Below are positions 9,501 to 19,137 of a stretch of DNA of 64,000 bases, piece after piece. A program made the translations under genes and the position numbers. The DNA is from Aurantiochytrium sp. KH105 (lineage: Eukaryota > Sar > Bigyra > Thraustochytrida > Thraustochytriidae), in assembly GCA_003116975.1 (NCBI GenBank), contig BGKB01000030.1, positions 434,561-498,560 on the forward strand, written 5' to 3'. The first letter of the stretch is position 1. The number at the start of each line of letters is the position of its first letter. Under the pieces are notes generated by a model. It was not told the DNA's origin. It made no database searches and saw nothing but the letters and a program-made list of their open reading frames with translations.

Positions 9501-10023
9501 CGAGATTATAAATGGGCACAACGGCACCGGCCACCGCTGGGTACATTTGCAAGTCCGGGTACTCGTCGTACTCTGCTTCTGTGAGCAGGGAGTCAGAACC
9601 CGCAAAGTCGATGTACTCGGCGCCAAGGGAATCGACATCTTCGCCTGTCGCGGTAGTGCAGACATTGTCGCACTCGCGGACAAAGTCTTTGATGCGGCAT
9701 TTTCCACTTCCGCTGCCAGTGCCCAGGTATGAGACGCTCACGCTTTGGTTCTGGAACCTGTAGGCGAAGATGGCGTCCTGGTACAGGCGAAGAGGGAAGG
9801 TGGCGCCTGCGGCCTGAACGACAATGCGCTCGATGCTATTTGAGGTTTCGGTCGCGGGTGCGACCTCGTTGAGATCGTAGCAGGCCTCAAGTTGCTCGAA
9901 GCACTGTTCTTGCAGCGTCTCGTTGTCCGGCCAGTTTTCCTGCTCGGGGCAGAGCTGGCCTGTTGTTTGTGTCGCTGCGGCGGCGACCACCGCTGCCGCC
10001 AGCAGCGCCTTTGCGGCGCGCAT
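6559..10023 (-). CDS. PstS-like phosphate-binding ectodomain fused to a class C-like seven-helix receptor
   Basis: The 1,154-residue frame starts at ATG 10023. Residues 1-23 form an alanine-rich signal peptide. Residues about 64-440 match bacterial PstS. The phosphate-ligand positions appear kept: AGATFP (T75, F76), the glycine/serine loop 101-107, FAGSD (D144), and RSDKSGT (R247, S251-T253). A second, weaker PstS-like domain spans about 475-805. Seven hydrophobic helices follow (about 819-1090), with charged loops and class C GPCR-like character, then a Ser/Thr/Asp-rich cytoplasmic tail. N-glycosylation sequons in the ectodomain (for example NKTT, NGSC) support an extracellular or lumenal location. 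The architecture parallels class C receptors, whose ligand domains derive from bacterial periplasmic binding proteins, but with a different binding-protein family. Ligand and G-protein coupling are inference. It is convergent with eIF4A-III. Confidence 0.82.
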   Translation of the reverse strand: MRAAKALLAAAVVAAAATQTTGQLCPEQENWPDNETLQEQCFEQLEACYDLNEVAPATETSNSIERIVVQAAGATFPLRLYQDAIFAYRFQNQSVSVSYLGTGSGSGKCRIKDFVRECDNVCTTATGEDVDSLGAEYIDFAGSDSLLTEAEYDEYPDLQMYPAVAGAVVPIYNLAGLDDLGHTLVLNKTTLAQIFRKCDLEANCPGAIFDWNDPRIVELNYVEDDAALSAEIENVLTAAGAIEVTVRSDKSGTSEIFKGALSQFEEAFSTQVGSSSDNSDYNADVVKHDGNVGVAGHVANTPGAIGYSVLGEAITIGLSCASLKISEDSTAVEATTVSVANAMVEKGLDFGTSDEDQLRLNADISDATGSQAWPIAGYTYFVVRKNTTRPNGSCENRLATQNFILWFYENEVPQAIAESLGFAPLSDEVRKLVVSRVQQDIYCEGELVYKNEEEEVPTISYAGASAFEDIFSQYQLSYAIVEPDTEFNDTFVETDSLAAVNRINDETTTIAVTLSSNTAATARVAELPGVVSVPYVGVALGVSVNFCSSDASASDAACEAVKEVNMTVTVLGRILMGDISAWDHADILALNPGIDESHLTGQSITVYGQADEGDELYERFVTYVREMGGLTDFTGVVPAVSKSSLEAVRSAVATKAFSIAYNPVIGDANQREAFFVSVGSGTGSFLEPVPSAIVACATDDAYDSSSGALDLSVGATAAASGCYPLVDTMNLVVRSKFTSSAGECSGGIGTVNAEYIGFLLNNVLREGADSSVEEPLVTQGLLPVSTLDDARIQKNKEILTSITCDGLSILNPTLEKNLIPVPVVVLSFVLVLLFFISFIVLAFWVQKHRRQKIILISSPPFLLQILLGATICVAAIIPLSLQDDGVFYSENADENGTYPGLDIACAAAPLLYSVGFAVLYSSLWLKTWRLGRIFDNPKLKRIFITNRTMQLYQGLLLTVILVCNILWMVIDPLRYERVVVTMDDDGSVLESYGRCYSEDSLILIAPLAAILMLSLLYGIYLLYQSRRIPSEYGEGRYIGFSLTMGFESLLLGIPVLFLAGNNPTTSFVVKMAIIIFTSAAVVGFLFLPKVWHVYSRGWSTGLNSSDSDQEYSFTHSKPRLQDNAMQSTSFIDSFKDHTRSFMEPSADADNEETV

Positions 10024-11428
10024 TTCCCGGAGATCTGCTCTTGCTGACTGTCAAGGTTGGCCTCGTCTGGAAATGGCTATTTTGGCGTGGGCTTGCTGTG
10101 AACCTGCTTCAACTCTTGTCTGGCCAGCCTCGGGCCTCTTTGTGGTTGGCGCGCAGCCGCGGTGCAATTTGGGTTTTGCCCCGTCCCCGTCTCCCTCCAT
10201 TCTTCCCTACCCCTCTGGCGGCTTCGCGTGCTGTGCACTCACTGCGACTACATGCAGTGTGCTGCTTTTCTTCCCGCGCCTCGCCGCAAAGCACTGGCAG
10301 CAGAGTCCTTGATGCGCCTGAATCTGCACCTCTTCCTGCGTCTTCCTCACAGGCAGGCAGCTGCAGCCACTGCCACAGCCAGCTGCAGCCGGCCGGCCGA
10401 CCGGCCAATCAGCACGTGCACCTGCACGTGCGCGGCGATCGCGCTCGACCCCATGGTTGCTGTCGCAGTCTTTGTCGCACGCCATCTTCGGTAGACGACC
10501 GGGTGGGCAGGCGATGTCGGGGCTGTTCTGGGCTCGTCGCGTCGAGGCTTCGCGCGGGCTCGTTGCGGCTGCGCGCTACGTGCCGTCAACAGCGAGCAAT
10601 GAGTTATCGTGCGGCGGCTCGAACCATCCATGCATTCGTGGCCGACAGCGGTGCACGCGCGCGCTAGATTCCCGAAAACTCATCCGCCTTTGCCTTGCGC
10701 ATTGCGGATGTATTCGCGAAGCGTCAGACTTCGCTCCCACCCCCTTTCCCGGCATTGTCCGGCTATATATGGCTCATACGAGGGGGCATACAAGATGTCT
10801 TTACGCAAAGGTGCACGACCGAATCTTGCTTCCCCACAGCTCCTCCCCACGACGATGCGCTAGCCGAGGGACGCTACCAGCCAAGGTAAACAAACCAAGC
10901 CAGCTGCACCAACCAAGACGGGTCGCGGCGAAGCAAGGCGACGACAGGGCCAGCCAGCCAGGCAGCGCGGCGCAGGGGAGCTTAGTTTTCAACCATTATT
11001 TTCACGGCAGCGACGGCCTCTCTGGTCACACGAAGGTCTCCGTGGAACGGATGGGCTTGTTGTGGTTGCCCGGCCTCGGCGGCGACTCGAACGCAAGAAG
11101 CTCTGGGGAAGTTTTGTCGAGAGTAAATTCAACTCGCCAGGCCAGCCAGTATGAGAGCTCTTTCAGCCAGCCAGCAGCTGGCCGGCAAGATCAATGCATG
11201 CGCGCGGTTGGTGGTCAACCGACGAAAACTGCGCACCATCCATCCATTCGCAAGGGCTCTTTCCTCTTGGTTTCACCGCGCAAAGTTTGATGACAGCGGT
11301 GCGGGCATGGCGTATCGAAAGGAAGGTTGTGGGTGGCGGATGGATGCCAGCCCGACTCGGAGGGCTTTTGATGTGAACGGACGGACGGGCGGAAGATCAT
11401 GATTTATGCTGCTTGCCAGGCAGCCAGG

Positions 11429-11459
<31 letters not shown>

Positions 11460-14400
11460 GCAAGCATGGCCATCTCAGCGGCAACCGTAGGCTGAGCCCC
11501 GGCAGACAGATGGGCCAACTTTTCGCGCCGCTGCCGACTGCGATTTGTGGCTCCCGCGGTCTGCACCTCTTGTGCACCGCTGGCAGTAGACTGTGAAGCC
11601 AAATCTTCCCCTTTTGTTCTTGGTTTGCGTTATGATCGAACTCAGATGCAGCCTGCTGTGATGATCTTGGAGCATCAGAATCGCGCACGAGCAACACATC
11701 AGCCACGCTTGCTTCAGGACGAACAGTGGATAAAGGTTGATCGATCAATCGATAGCTTGCTTGACCGGTCAATCGATTGATTGCTCTCTTTCCAAGCCTG
11801 CTCAAACGGCCGCCTCATCCCTTCGAAATCGGGCGCGTGCACACAGCAGAAGGCAAGTTTTCTGCAAGAGCGGCATGTGTGAGCGATCAGGAAAGGTATA
11901 CTAGTATGTTCTGTGTTTTTTCGAAAAGCCGGCGGGCAGCTCGCTCGCTAACTCGGCCGGCGGGCAGCTCGTTCGCTCATTCGGCCGGACGATAGACGGG
12001 AATGATGGTTGTGGAGTTCGAGTCTCCGCGCCACGGAAATCGATTTCATCGCCATTCTTGACAATCTGAGGAGGTCACGTCTGTGCGTCTCTTTGGCGCG
12101 ACATCGAGATGTTGGCACGATGCCCGTGCCCGACTGCCTGCGTACGAGTGACGCGCTCCTCGCTTGCCAGAGGAGGTCGGTCGAGGTCGGGTCGCTCGCT
12201 GGCCTGTCGCATCTGTTCCTATCCTGAGCCGCAGCCGGCCAGTGCAGCCTTTGGGCCGAGTGCAGCGTCGCGCCGGTCTGCCATCCGCAATCTGCCAAAT
12301 ACGAACCGCAACGCGAAGCAATGCAGCATACCACAACGCAGCGCGGTGCAACGTTTCCCGCGGCGTCCCACGTACGCATGGAGAATTCCATGTGCTGGTG
12401 GGCGGCCGTGCGGCCGTCCGGTCCTTTGCGATCGTCATTTAACGATTCATAATGCCGTCCGCCCGAAGTTAAATTCGAGTCGGAAACATGTCGACAGACT
12501 GCACTGGCGGCGGTGGCTTCGCCGTTCGGTCGCTCGTGCACAATCGACCTCTCGAAGATTCGCTCCCTCCTTGCATACTTTGCATATACATACATATATA
12601 CTACACACATGCACACCTTCGCGCCGCATCTTGCACAAGTCCCGACCCAAGTCGATACCGTTTGTCCCGACTTGTCGGACTCAGACGAAGGACAAAGAAA
12701 GATCGACTCGTGCAGTGGCGTCTGTCCTGATGCAGTCCTACTTGGGCCGGAGACGCGAAGCGATGGAACGATGTAAAGCCCGAGAAGGGAGAAGAAACGT
12801 GTTGACCTTCCTGGGCCGAGCCGCTTGGAGAGTGGCATCGAAGATGGAGAAGATCAATCGACGTCGCGGGACCCAATAACCATGGTACTATACCGTTTGC
12901 CACAACGAAGGTTGCTGGGACGCGGCCAATGAGGGACTGACTTGCAGGAGCCACAAGGAATCTTCTTTGTACAAACTTCTTGCATCGAGCCAGAGGGGAG
13001 AGAGCGAAGTGCTCATGCCATCGTTCGAGGGACGACTTCGAGACGCCTTTGCAATGGAAATTTTTCACGAAGCGTTGATCTCATCGCTCATGGACACTGA
13101 GGGATTTTCTCCCTTTTGCTCGAATGGCAGTCTCGGCGATCTGTCTGGCCATACGGTATTGTCAAAGTCAAACATCGATCTGACCGACGCCATTCCCGAG
13201 AGGAAAGATACATCGAGGACTTTTGCCAGATGCATATGTGCGACAGCTCGTCACGGTCAACAAAAACAATCCGGATAGAACGCTTAAAGTGAGGAGAAGA
13301 AGCAAAAGTACACAGTCTTGATGAACTCTCTGTCCAGGTGGTGATGACCAAGGAGCGTTTGGAATTTCTGTCCAGGCAAGACAGTATAATTCGAAGGCAT
13401 GAATCATGCTTGGCGACGCCGTTATGCTGAAAGACAAACATCAAATTTCTACCTGAAATTCATGTGTGTCAAAAAATGCACCTTTGGCAGCGAAGGGCTC
13501 GACAAGAGACAGTTTGCACGTGCACGTGCCATGCAGTTGGCACCCTGTTGAGCCAACCTCGGATGAAAGTTTACATATGCTTGCACCTACGACTGGATGA
13601 AACCCCTTTATTCGTTGCGCGCGCAGTCAGGGTGATTGCAAATAAGGGCGTAGTACCTACAGAAAGATGGAGCCCATACGCGCACGACATAAGTTTTATC
13701 TATCTCTAAGCTTGAGTTCGCAGCTCTGCTTGCCATGGTCCTCTGTCAGCGAAAGCGATTTGCTCGGTCTTCTCGCGGCTTCCTTCGCCTCCTCGCATAC
13801 GTGCCAGTCGCCTGGCAGGTCAAGTGACCTCCGCTCAGCGCAGCTCCAAGCTCGGGTGCCACGGTGCCGAGGCCTCACACCGCGTCCCTCCCTCACCAAA
13901 GCTCTCAGTCAGCTTCGCCCTTGCACTCGCGCCCCTCGCTCTGCGCGGGTGACGGCTGCAGCGGTGGCGGCTCGCCGTCGCTCTCCCCTGCCTTGCTCTC
14001 GGGCTGCGCCGCGCTCTCAGCTGCAGCCTGCAGAGCTGCCCTTCTGCCTGCAGAGCTGCCCTTCTGCCTGCCTGCCCTTCGCTGTCCGTCCCGCGGCAGC
14101 TCCGTGTTCGCGGAAGGGGCTCTCTCTCTCTGTGTGTGTCTCTGCGAGCGAGGCGAGGCGGGGCGGGGCGACCTGCGAGCGCCTGACCTACTTGGCCGCG
14201 AGCAGAGCGGAGCAGAGCGGAGCAGAGCGGAGCAGAGCGGAGCAGAGCGGAGCAGAGCGGAGCAGAGCGGAGAAGAGCGGAGCGGAGCAGAGCAGAGCTC
14301 GCTAGCCAGCTCGCCTCGATCGTCGAGGCCGCCGGCAGCTGCACTGCGGATCAAGTCGCGAGCAAGGCCGACGTGGCCGAGGCGGCAGCAGCAGCAGCAG

Positions 14401-14846
14401 CAGCTAGGCTAGCCAGCCAGCTAGCGAGCGAGCTCTCTGCTAGCGGAGGGCGCAAGCCAGAGCAGGCACAGCAGAGCAGGGCAGAGCAGGCAGAGCAGAG
14501 CAGGCAGAGCAGAGAGCTGAAGGCAAAGAGGCCAAAGCGCGCGCCGCCTCGCTCGCTGCCTGCTCCGCCCGGGCGCCAGCGCCAGGAGGCCGTGGCGGCG
14601 CGATGCGGGCGACGCTGCTGCGCCCGCGCAGGGCAGCCCGCCGCGCGCCCGCGCCCGCGCCCGCGGCCCNGGACGGCGGCGCGCGGCTTGGGCCTCGGCG
14701 CCGGGGGCGCGTGGCCCCGCGGCGCTGCCGGCGCGCGAAGATGTGCCTCTTCGCAGCCGCACGCAAAGGTGGAGTCCGTCACTCCGGGCGTGACGAGCTC
14801 GCTGCCGCGGGAACAGGAAAAGGAGGGAAAGCAGGAAAAGCAGGAA
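10024..14846. other. 4.8-kb intergenic region, repeat-rich, no supported gene
   Basis: This separates the PstS-receptor (-) from the EF-hand transporter (+), so both promoters lie here. Contents include CCGG-rich palindromic patches near 10390, an isolated TATATATGG box at 10762-10770, (CAGC)n at 11416-11464, AT-dinucleotide-rich DNA near 12585-12605, and CAG/GAGC-rich repeats from 14190 onward. Open frames (such as 11948-12838 on the minus strand) have simple-repeat or arginine-rich shadow composition and no domain, so I do not call them. One N lies at 14670. Confidence 0.55.
14201..14297. repeat. 10-bp minisatellite (AGCAGAGCGG)n
   Basis: Seven perfect tandem copies of AGCAGAGCGG fill 14201-14270, followed by one single-base variant and a shortened tail. 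The array is about 550 bp upstream of the transporter start codon. CAG-rich imperfect repeats continue to about 14520. Confidence 0.9.
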
Positions 14847-16526
14847 ATGCAAAAAGGCGCCCCGGCGCCAGAGCCGCCGCCGACACCGCCGCTGGCGCCG
14901 AGTCTGATGGACAGGCTCGACACATCACCGCCCGCACTCGATCGCGATCGAGAACGCGTGCCCCTCCCCGAGACCAAGTGGAGTGACACGCCCTTCAACG
15001 CAAGGGTGTTTGACCTCTTTAAACTGATCGACTTCGACAAGACAGAACTGAGCCGCGCTTTCGACCGGCTCGACAAAAACAAGAACGGCATTGTCGAGCC
15101 GGAGGAGCTTCGCGCGTACATGCGCGAAATCGGTCGTCGCGACGACCGCGAGCGCGTCATGTCCGACAAGTACATTGCAGAGTTTGCAGAACAGCTCATG
15201 ACCAAGCTCGACTCGCGCGGCGAGGGCGTCACGCGAGCTCGATTCAACGAGGTCATTCTTGGCATGGCAAACACCGTCGATCCCCGCGTCTGGCCCATTA
15301 CAATCTCCATGGTTCTCACGGGCGTAGCCGTGGGCATCGTGATTCCTGTCATGCCGCTCTTTGTCACAAAAATGGGCCTTTCCTCCGCGGACTTTGGCCT
15401 CGTCGTGAGCGCCTTTGGGCTGAGCAAACTAATTGGTAACATCCCCTGCGCTTTTCTCAGCGACAAGTATGGCCGCAAGCGCGTCATGACTGGCGGTGCC
15501 GCGCTCATGGCGCTCGGCATGATGGGCGTTGGCTTTGCGTCTTCGTTGCCGGAGCTCATGGTGGCGCGCCTTGTCACTGGCCTCGGGTCGAGCGGGTTTA
15601 CTACGGCGTCCATGCTGTACCTAATGGATATTGGCACCCCGTTTACGCGCACAAAGACTATGGCTCCCATTTCTGCTGGCTTTTCAGCAGGAGCCGCGCT
15701 CGGTCCTGCGCTCGGGGGTTTCCTCGCACATTCGGTGGGGCTCTCTTCGTCGTTTGCGCTCGTCAGCGCTAGCTTTCTCTTTATTATGGGTCTCAATCAC
15801 AAGATTCTCACCGAAACACACGTGCCGGGCCAAGGGGGACCGGTGACTTCGGGCGGCACGACCCCGGGCGGCACGAGCGCAGAGCCTCCCACGCTTCGAG
15901 CCGAGGTGCGCGAGACTGTGCGCCAGTGGCGCCCGCTGTTGGCGGATGCTCAGTTCAACTCCGTGCTTGGCATCAACTTCATGTACTGGTTGGCTCTCAG
16001 CGGATCGTACATGACACTTCTCCCACTGATGCTTGTCCGCGAGGAGCTTGGGCTTTCACCCTCCGAAGTGGGCGGTGTGTTCGCCATGCTTTCGGCGGTC
16101 TCGGTGGTGTGTACGCCACCTTCGGCGGCGATCGCAGACAGATTTGGGAAACCTCCGGCGATTGTGGTGTCGTCTTCCATCGTTTCGGCCGCCATCTTTG
16201 CCTTTCCGATGGCCACTCAACTTCCGCCTGCGCTTGGGATTCTTGCCATTTGGAGTCTCGGCGCGACCATGTTTGGCATGGCACCCACTGCACATGTTAC
16301 GGACATTGTTCCGAATGAAAACCGTTCGCAGGCCTTGGCACTCTTGCGCACCACGGGCGACGTGGGCCTGCTTGTTGGCGCCTCGTGTACGGGTCTCATG
16401 GCCCACTATTCGAGCCCGGAGTTGGCCATGCAGGCCAACGCGGCGCTCTTGCTTGCGTGTGGCACTGCATTTGGGGCGGTCACCTACAGGCATGGCTTCA
16501 AGCCTGGTGCCATGGGCCCCAAGTAG
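14847..16526 (+). CDS. EF-hand-containing major facilitator superfamily transporter
   Basis: The frame remains open far upstream, but the first in-frame ATG is at 14847, giving 559 residues; ATG 14907 is an alternative. Residues 76-87 form a canonical EF-hand loop (D76, N78, N80, G81, E87). A second loop at 122-133 is degenerate, ending in Phe rather than Glu. Twelve hydrophobic segments begin at about residue 149, with the MFS loop 2-3 signature DKYGRKR after helix 2 and a similar DRFGKP in the second half. MFS proteins move small solutes with ion gradients or as uniporters; the substrate cannot be read here. The N-terminal calcium module suggests calcium-dependent control, which is inference. 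The gene converges on Rpt5. Confidence 0.8.
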   Translation: MQKGAPAPEPPPTPPLAPSLMDRLDTSPPALDRDRERVPLPETKWSDTPFNARVFDLFKLIDFDKTELSRAFDRLDKNKNGIVEPEELRAYMREIGRRDDRERVMSDKYIAEFAEQLMTKLDSRGEGVTRARFNEVILGMANTVDPRVWPITISMVLTGVAVGIVIPVMPLFVTKMGLSSADFGLVVSAFGLSKLIGNIPCAFLSDKYGRKRVMTGGAALMALGMMGVGFASSLPELMVARLVTGLGSSGFTTASMLYLMDIGTPFTRTKTMAPISAGFSAGAALGPALGGFLAHSVGLSSSFALVSASFLFIMGLNHKILTETHVPGQGGPVTSGGTTPGGTSAEPPTLRAEVRETVRQWRPLLADAQFNSVLGINFMYWLALSGSYMTLLPLMLVREELGLSPSEVGGVFAMLSAVSVVCTPPSAAIADRFGKPPAIVVSSSIVSAAIFAFPMATQLPPALGILAIWSLGATMFGMAPTAHVTDIVPNENRSQALALLRTTGDVGLLVGASCTGLMAHYSSPELAMQANAALLLACGTAFGAVTYRHGFKPGAMGPK

Positions 16527-17150
16527 AATAGCTTTATGTGCGTACCCGTCGATTTCCTGAAAGTTGCGGCGGGCACGCAATATCTTTTTATTTCGAGCGG
16601 ATGCGATGCAACGACATCATTTACTTGTCAAAGCAAAAGCCTCGCGAGCGGCGAGGCGTTTTTCCCTGATGTTCCACTCCATTTCAAAGGTTTTTTTAGA
16701 AAAGAGAAGGCAACGAGCTCGCTGCTTTCCAATTCCAAACGTTTTTCGATAGTATCGTGGCCATGGCGTCCCTAACGTGATGTACAGAATTCATTCCATT
16801 CAATAACACTTGTTGCGCTGGCTTTCGCGGCCTTGGCCACAAGACAGCTTTCTCTCGAGACCAGATGGTTTTCTGTTGTTTGCAGGTCTTTTATTTGCGT
16901 CGCTTTCGAGAATGGATGTTATCAAGGTATAATAATTTCATGACGCCGCGAAAATGAGAATTGAAGGTCTACAAAAGAAAGGGATCGGTCGAAGCTTGCA
17001 ACCTGAGTCCGAGCGAATTGATTGTTCTTTTATTTTTATTATGTTTTGAGTCATTTGAGAAATTGTGCATGAGAAATCCAAAAAAAAAAACTTAGGCCTA
17101 GTAAGTGTGCCGTACGTTGGCGCTCTCTCTCTCTCTCTCTCTCTCTTCGT
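16527..17150. other. Convergent 3' flanks of the transporter and Rpt5 genes
   Basis: This 624-bp stretch has a lower GC content than the genes and ends in a (CT)n tract at 17121-17146. I see no reading frame with coding character. Confidence 0.5.
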
Positions 17151-18455
17151 TTAAGACCAGTAGGAGACATCGACCTTTTTGCGCTTGGCTGCAACCTCGT
17201 CGATGGCATCCTGAAAGTGGCGATGCTGAATAACCTTACAATTCTCGCGGAGCGCAATCATGCCTGCCTCAATGGCCACTGCACGCATCATGGCGCCATT
17301 AAAGTCCTCAGTGGAGCGTGCGATTTCAGCGTAGTTGACTTCCTCGTCCACGTTCATCTTGCGCGAGTGAATCTGCAGGACACGCATGCGACCCTCTTCA
17401 TTGGGCTCTGGGAGCTCGATCTTGCGATCGAGACGGCCCGAACGCATAAGCGCAGGATCCAAAACGTCGGGCCGATTGGTGGCCGCAATGACCTTGACCT
17501 TGTCGTTTGCCGTGAAACCATCGAGCTGGTTCAGAAGCTCAAGCATGGTACGCTGGACCTCGCGGTCGCCAGATTGGTCACTGTCAAAGCGCTTGCCGCC
17601 AATAGCATCAATCTCATCAATGAAGATGATGGCACCCCGGTCCTTGCCCTTTTCCCGTGCAAGCTCGAAGGCGTCCCGAACCAGCTTGGCACCGTCACCA
17701 ATGAACATTTGCACCAGCTGTGAGGCTGCCACCTTGAGGAAGACACAGTTGGTTTCTGCGGCGCAAGCACGCGCAAGAAGCGTCTTGCCGGTGCCCGGCG
17801 GGCCATACAAGAGCGCACCCTTGGGTGCCTTGATGCCAATGGCCTCAAATCGCTCGGCATGAATCAGCGGCAGCACGACAGCCTCCTTGAGCTCCTGAAT
17901 CTGCGACTCGAGTCCACCGATGTCACTGTAGCTCTCTTTGGGTTTCTCGTCGAGTTCCATGGCCCGGGTCCGTGAGTCGTACTCGGGCGGGAGCTTGTCC
18001 AAAACGAGGTAGCTATCCTTGTTGGTGGCGATGAGATCCTGCGGCGCGAGGTCCTCGTCGGGCACGAGTCCGATGACGGGCAAGAAGATCGTTTGTCGCG
18101 TTGAGGTCTTGATGACCGCGGATTTACCCTTGCGCTTATCGTCCACATCTACAGCACTTCCGTCCTCGGTCTCGGTCTCATCCGTTTCGCCGTCGAGGAT
18201 CTCCACGATGTTGCCCACGAGCCACGGGAGCTGCTTGTTCATCTTGATCTTTTCCAGGTTTTCTTTTGTTCGCTCCGTCTGCGAGTGCTCTTCGTGCTCG
18301 AGACGGTCTTTCTCGCTGCGCATCACGCGGATCTCGTTCTCCAGCAGTCTGATCCGCTGCTTGATGTCGTCCGTCGGCATGGACATGATCTCCGCGTCGA
18401 GCTCCTCGCCGTCGTCGCCCCAGACGGCTTCGTCCTCGAGGTCATGGGACGGCAT
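17151..18455 (-). CDS. RPT5: 26S proteasome regulatory ATPase Rpt5 (subunit 6A)
   Basis: The 434-residue frame starts at ATG 18455, and its length matches the family (about 439). A coiled coil spans about 28-75, an OB-type domain follows with [14 protein letters not shown], and the AAA+ module has Walker A GPPGTGKT (218-225), Walker B FIDE (278-281), a sensor/arginine-finger region ([21 protein letters not shown]) and the family block [14 protein letters not shown]. Rpt5 is one of six ATPases that unfold substrates for the 20S core. The C-terminus ends in YWS, where the family normally ends in an HbYX motif (human YYA), so the penultimate Tyr is Trp. It is convergent with the EF-hand transporter. 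Confidence 0.95.
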   Translation of the reverse strand: MPSHDLEDEAVWGDDGEELDAEIMSMPTDDIKQRIRLLENEIRVMRSEKDRLEHEEHSQTERTKENLEKIKMNKQLPWLVGNIVEILDGETDETETEDGSAVDVDDKRKGKSAVIKTSTRQTIFLPVIGLVPDEDLAPQDLIATNKDSYLVLDKLPPEYDSRTRAMELDEKPKESYSDIGGLESQIQELKEAVVLPLIHAERFEAIGIKAPKGALLYGPPGTGKTLLARACAAETNCVFLKVAASQLVQMFIGDGAKLVRDAFELAREKGKDRGAIIFIDEIDAIGGKRFDSDQSGDREVQRTMLELLNQLDGFTANDKVKVIAATNRPDVLDPALMRSGRLDRKIELPEPNEEGRMRVLQIHSRKMNVDEEVNYAEIARSTEDFNGAMMRAVAIEAGMIALRENCKVIQHRHFQDAIDEVAAKRKKVDVSYWS

Positions 18456-19137
18456 CTTGCTTTTCGCCGCCGACGCGACGCGGGCTAGCTGCGCTCGAAA
18501 GCGCAGACGCGGCGAAGCCTGTCCTTGCGCTTTCCCGCTGCCGCGCCGAAGCTCGCGTGCCCTTCACCTTGCGCACGGACCCGCCGCGCGCGACTCGCCG
18601 TTGTTCTCGTTTATGCATCGAAGCGAAGCTTCACAGAGAAAAGGTCTAACCGCGCCTAGAATAGGCCATTTATGTTTTTCTTTTCTTTTCTTTTCTTTTT
18701 TCTTTTCTCTTTTTTTTCTCTTTTTCTACAACAGACCAAACTTGAAAGCTTTTGGCCTGCAGCATCTCCTCTTTAAATGATATGTTGACCAGACCTAGGC
18801 CTAGGCCTCGTCAGTCATTAAATTGATTCGTTCCTGAGGCAAGGTCCGAGTTCAAAAGGTCAGGGGCCTTCAGCCAGAGGAACAAATCTCTCTCTCTCTC
18901 TCTCTCCCCAAGCAAGGAGGCGGGCAAACTTTTCTGAGAGAGACTGGTCCTCTTTTAGCAGTATACTGCTCCCGAAGATCTTTCGACAAAGTTTCAAGCA
19001 TGCAAATAAAGCTAGTAGTTATTCTTTTCTTCTTTTCGATTGCACTGGCGGGCAAACGAGCGAGCGAGCGATGGAGCGCTTTCCACTTTTTCTATCAATT
19101 CGGCATTAGCGCCATGCCAAAACAAGGGAGAGCTAAC
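18456..19137. other. Rpt5 upstream region and ADAL 3' flank
   Basis: This contains a pyrimidine-rich TTTTC tract at about 18670-18730, an AGGCCTAGGCCT-type palindromic patch near 18795 and a TC run at 18884-18905. No gene is supported. Confidence 0.5.

Noticed and set aside
6559-10023. Bacterial contamination as the source of the PstS-like sequence.
   Set aside because: It lies in one frame with a signal peptide, seven helices and eukaryote-style glycosylation sites, 232 bp from a eukaryotic helicase gene.
12010-12035. A T-arm-like TGGAG-TTCGAGT-CTCCG, considered as the 3' part of a tRNA gene.
   Set aside because: No matching acceptor stem, D arm or anticodon arm could be placed upstream.
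11948-12838. Minus-strand frame of 296 codons in the large intergenic region.
   Set aside because: Arg/Ser/Cys-rich composition, overlapping comparable frames on the other strand, and no recognisable domain or promoter.
14373-14846. N-terminal extension of the EF-hand transporter frame through the CAG-rich repeats.
   Set aside because: It lacks an in-frame ATG, contains an N and has repeat-derived composition. The first ATG at 14847 leaves a complete EF-hand and transporter.
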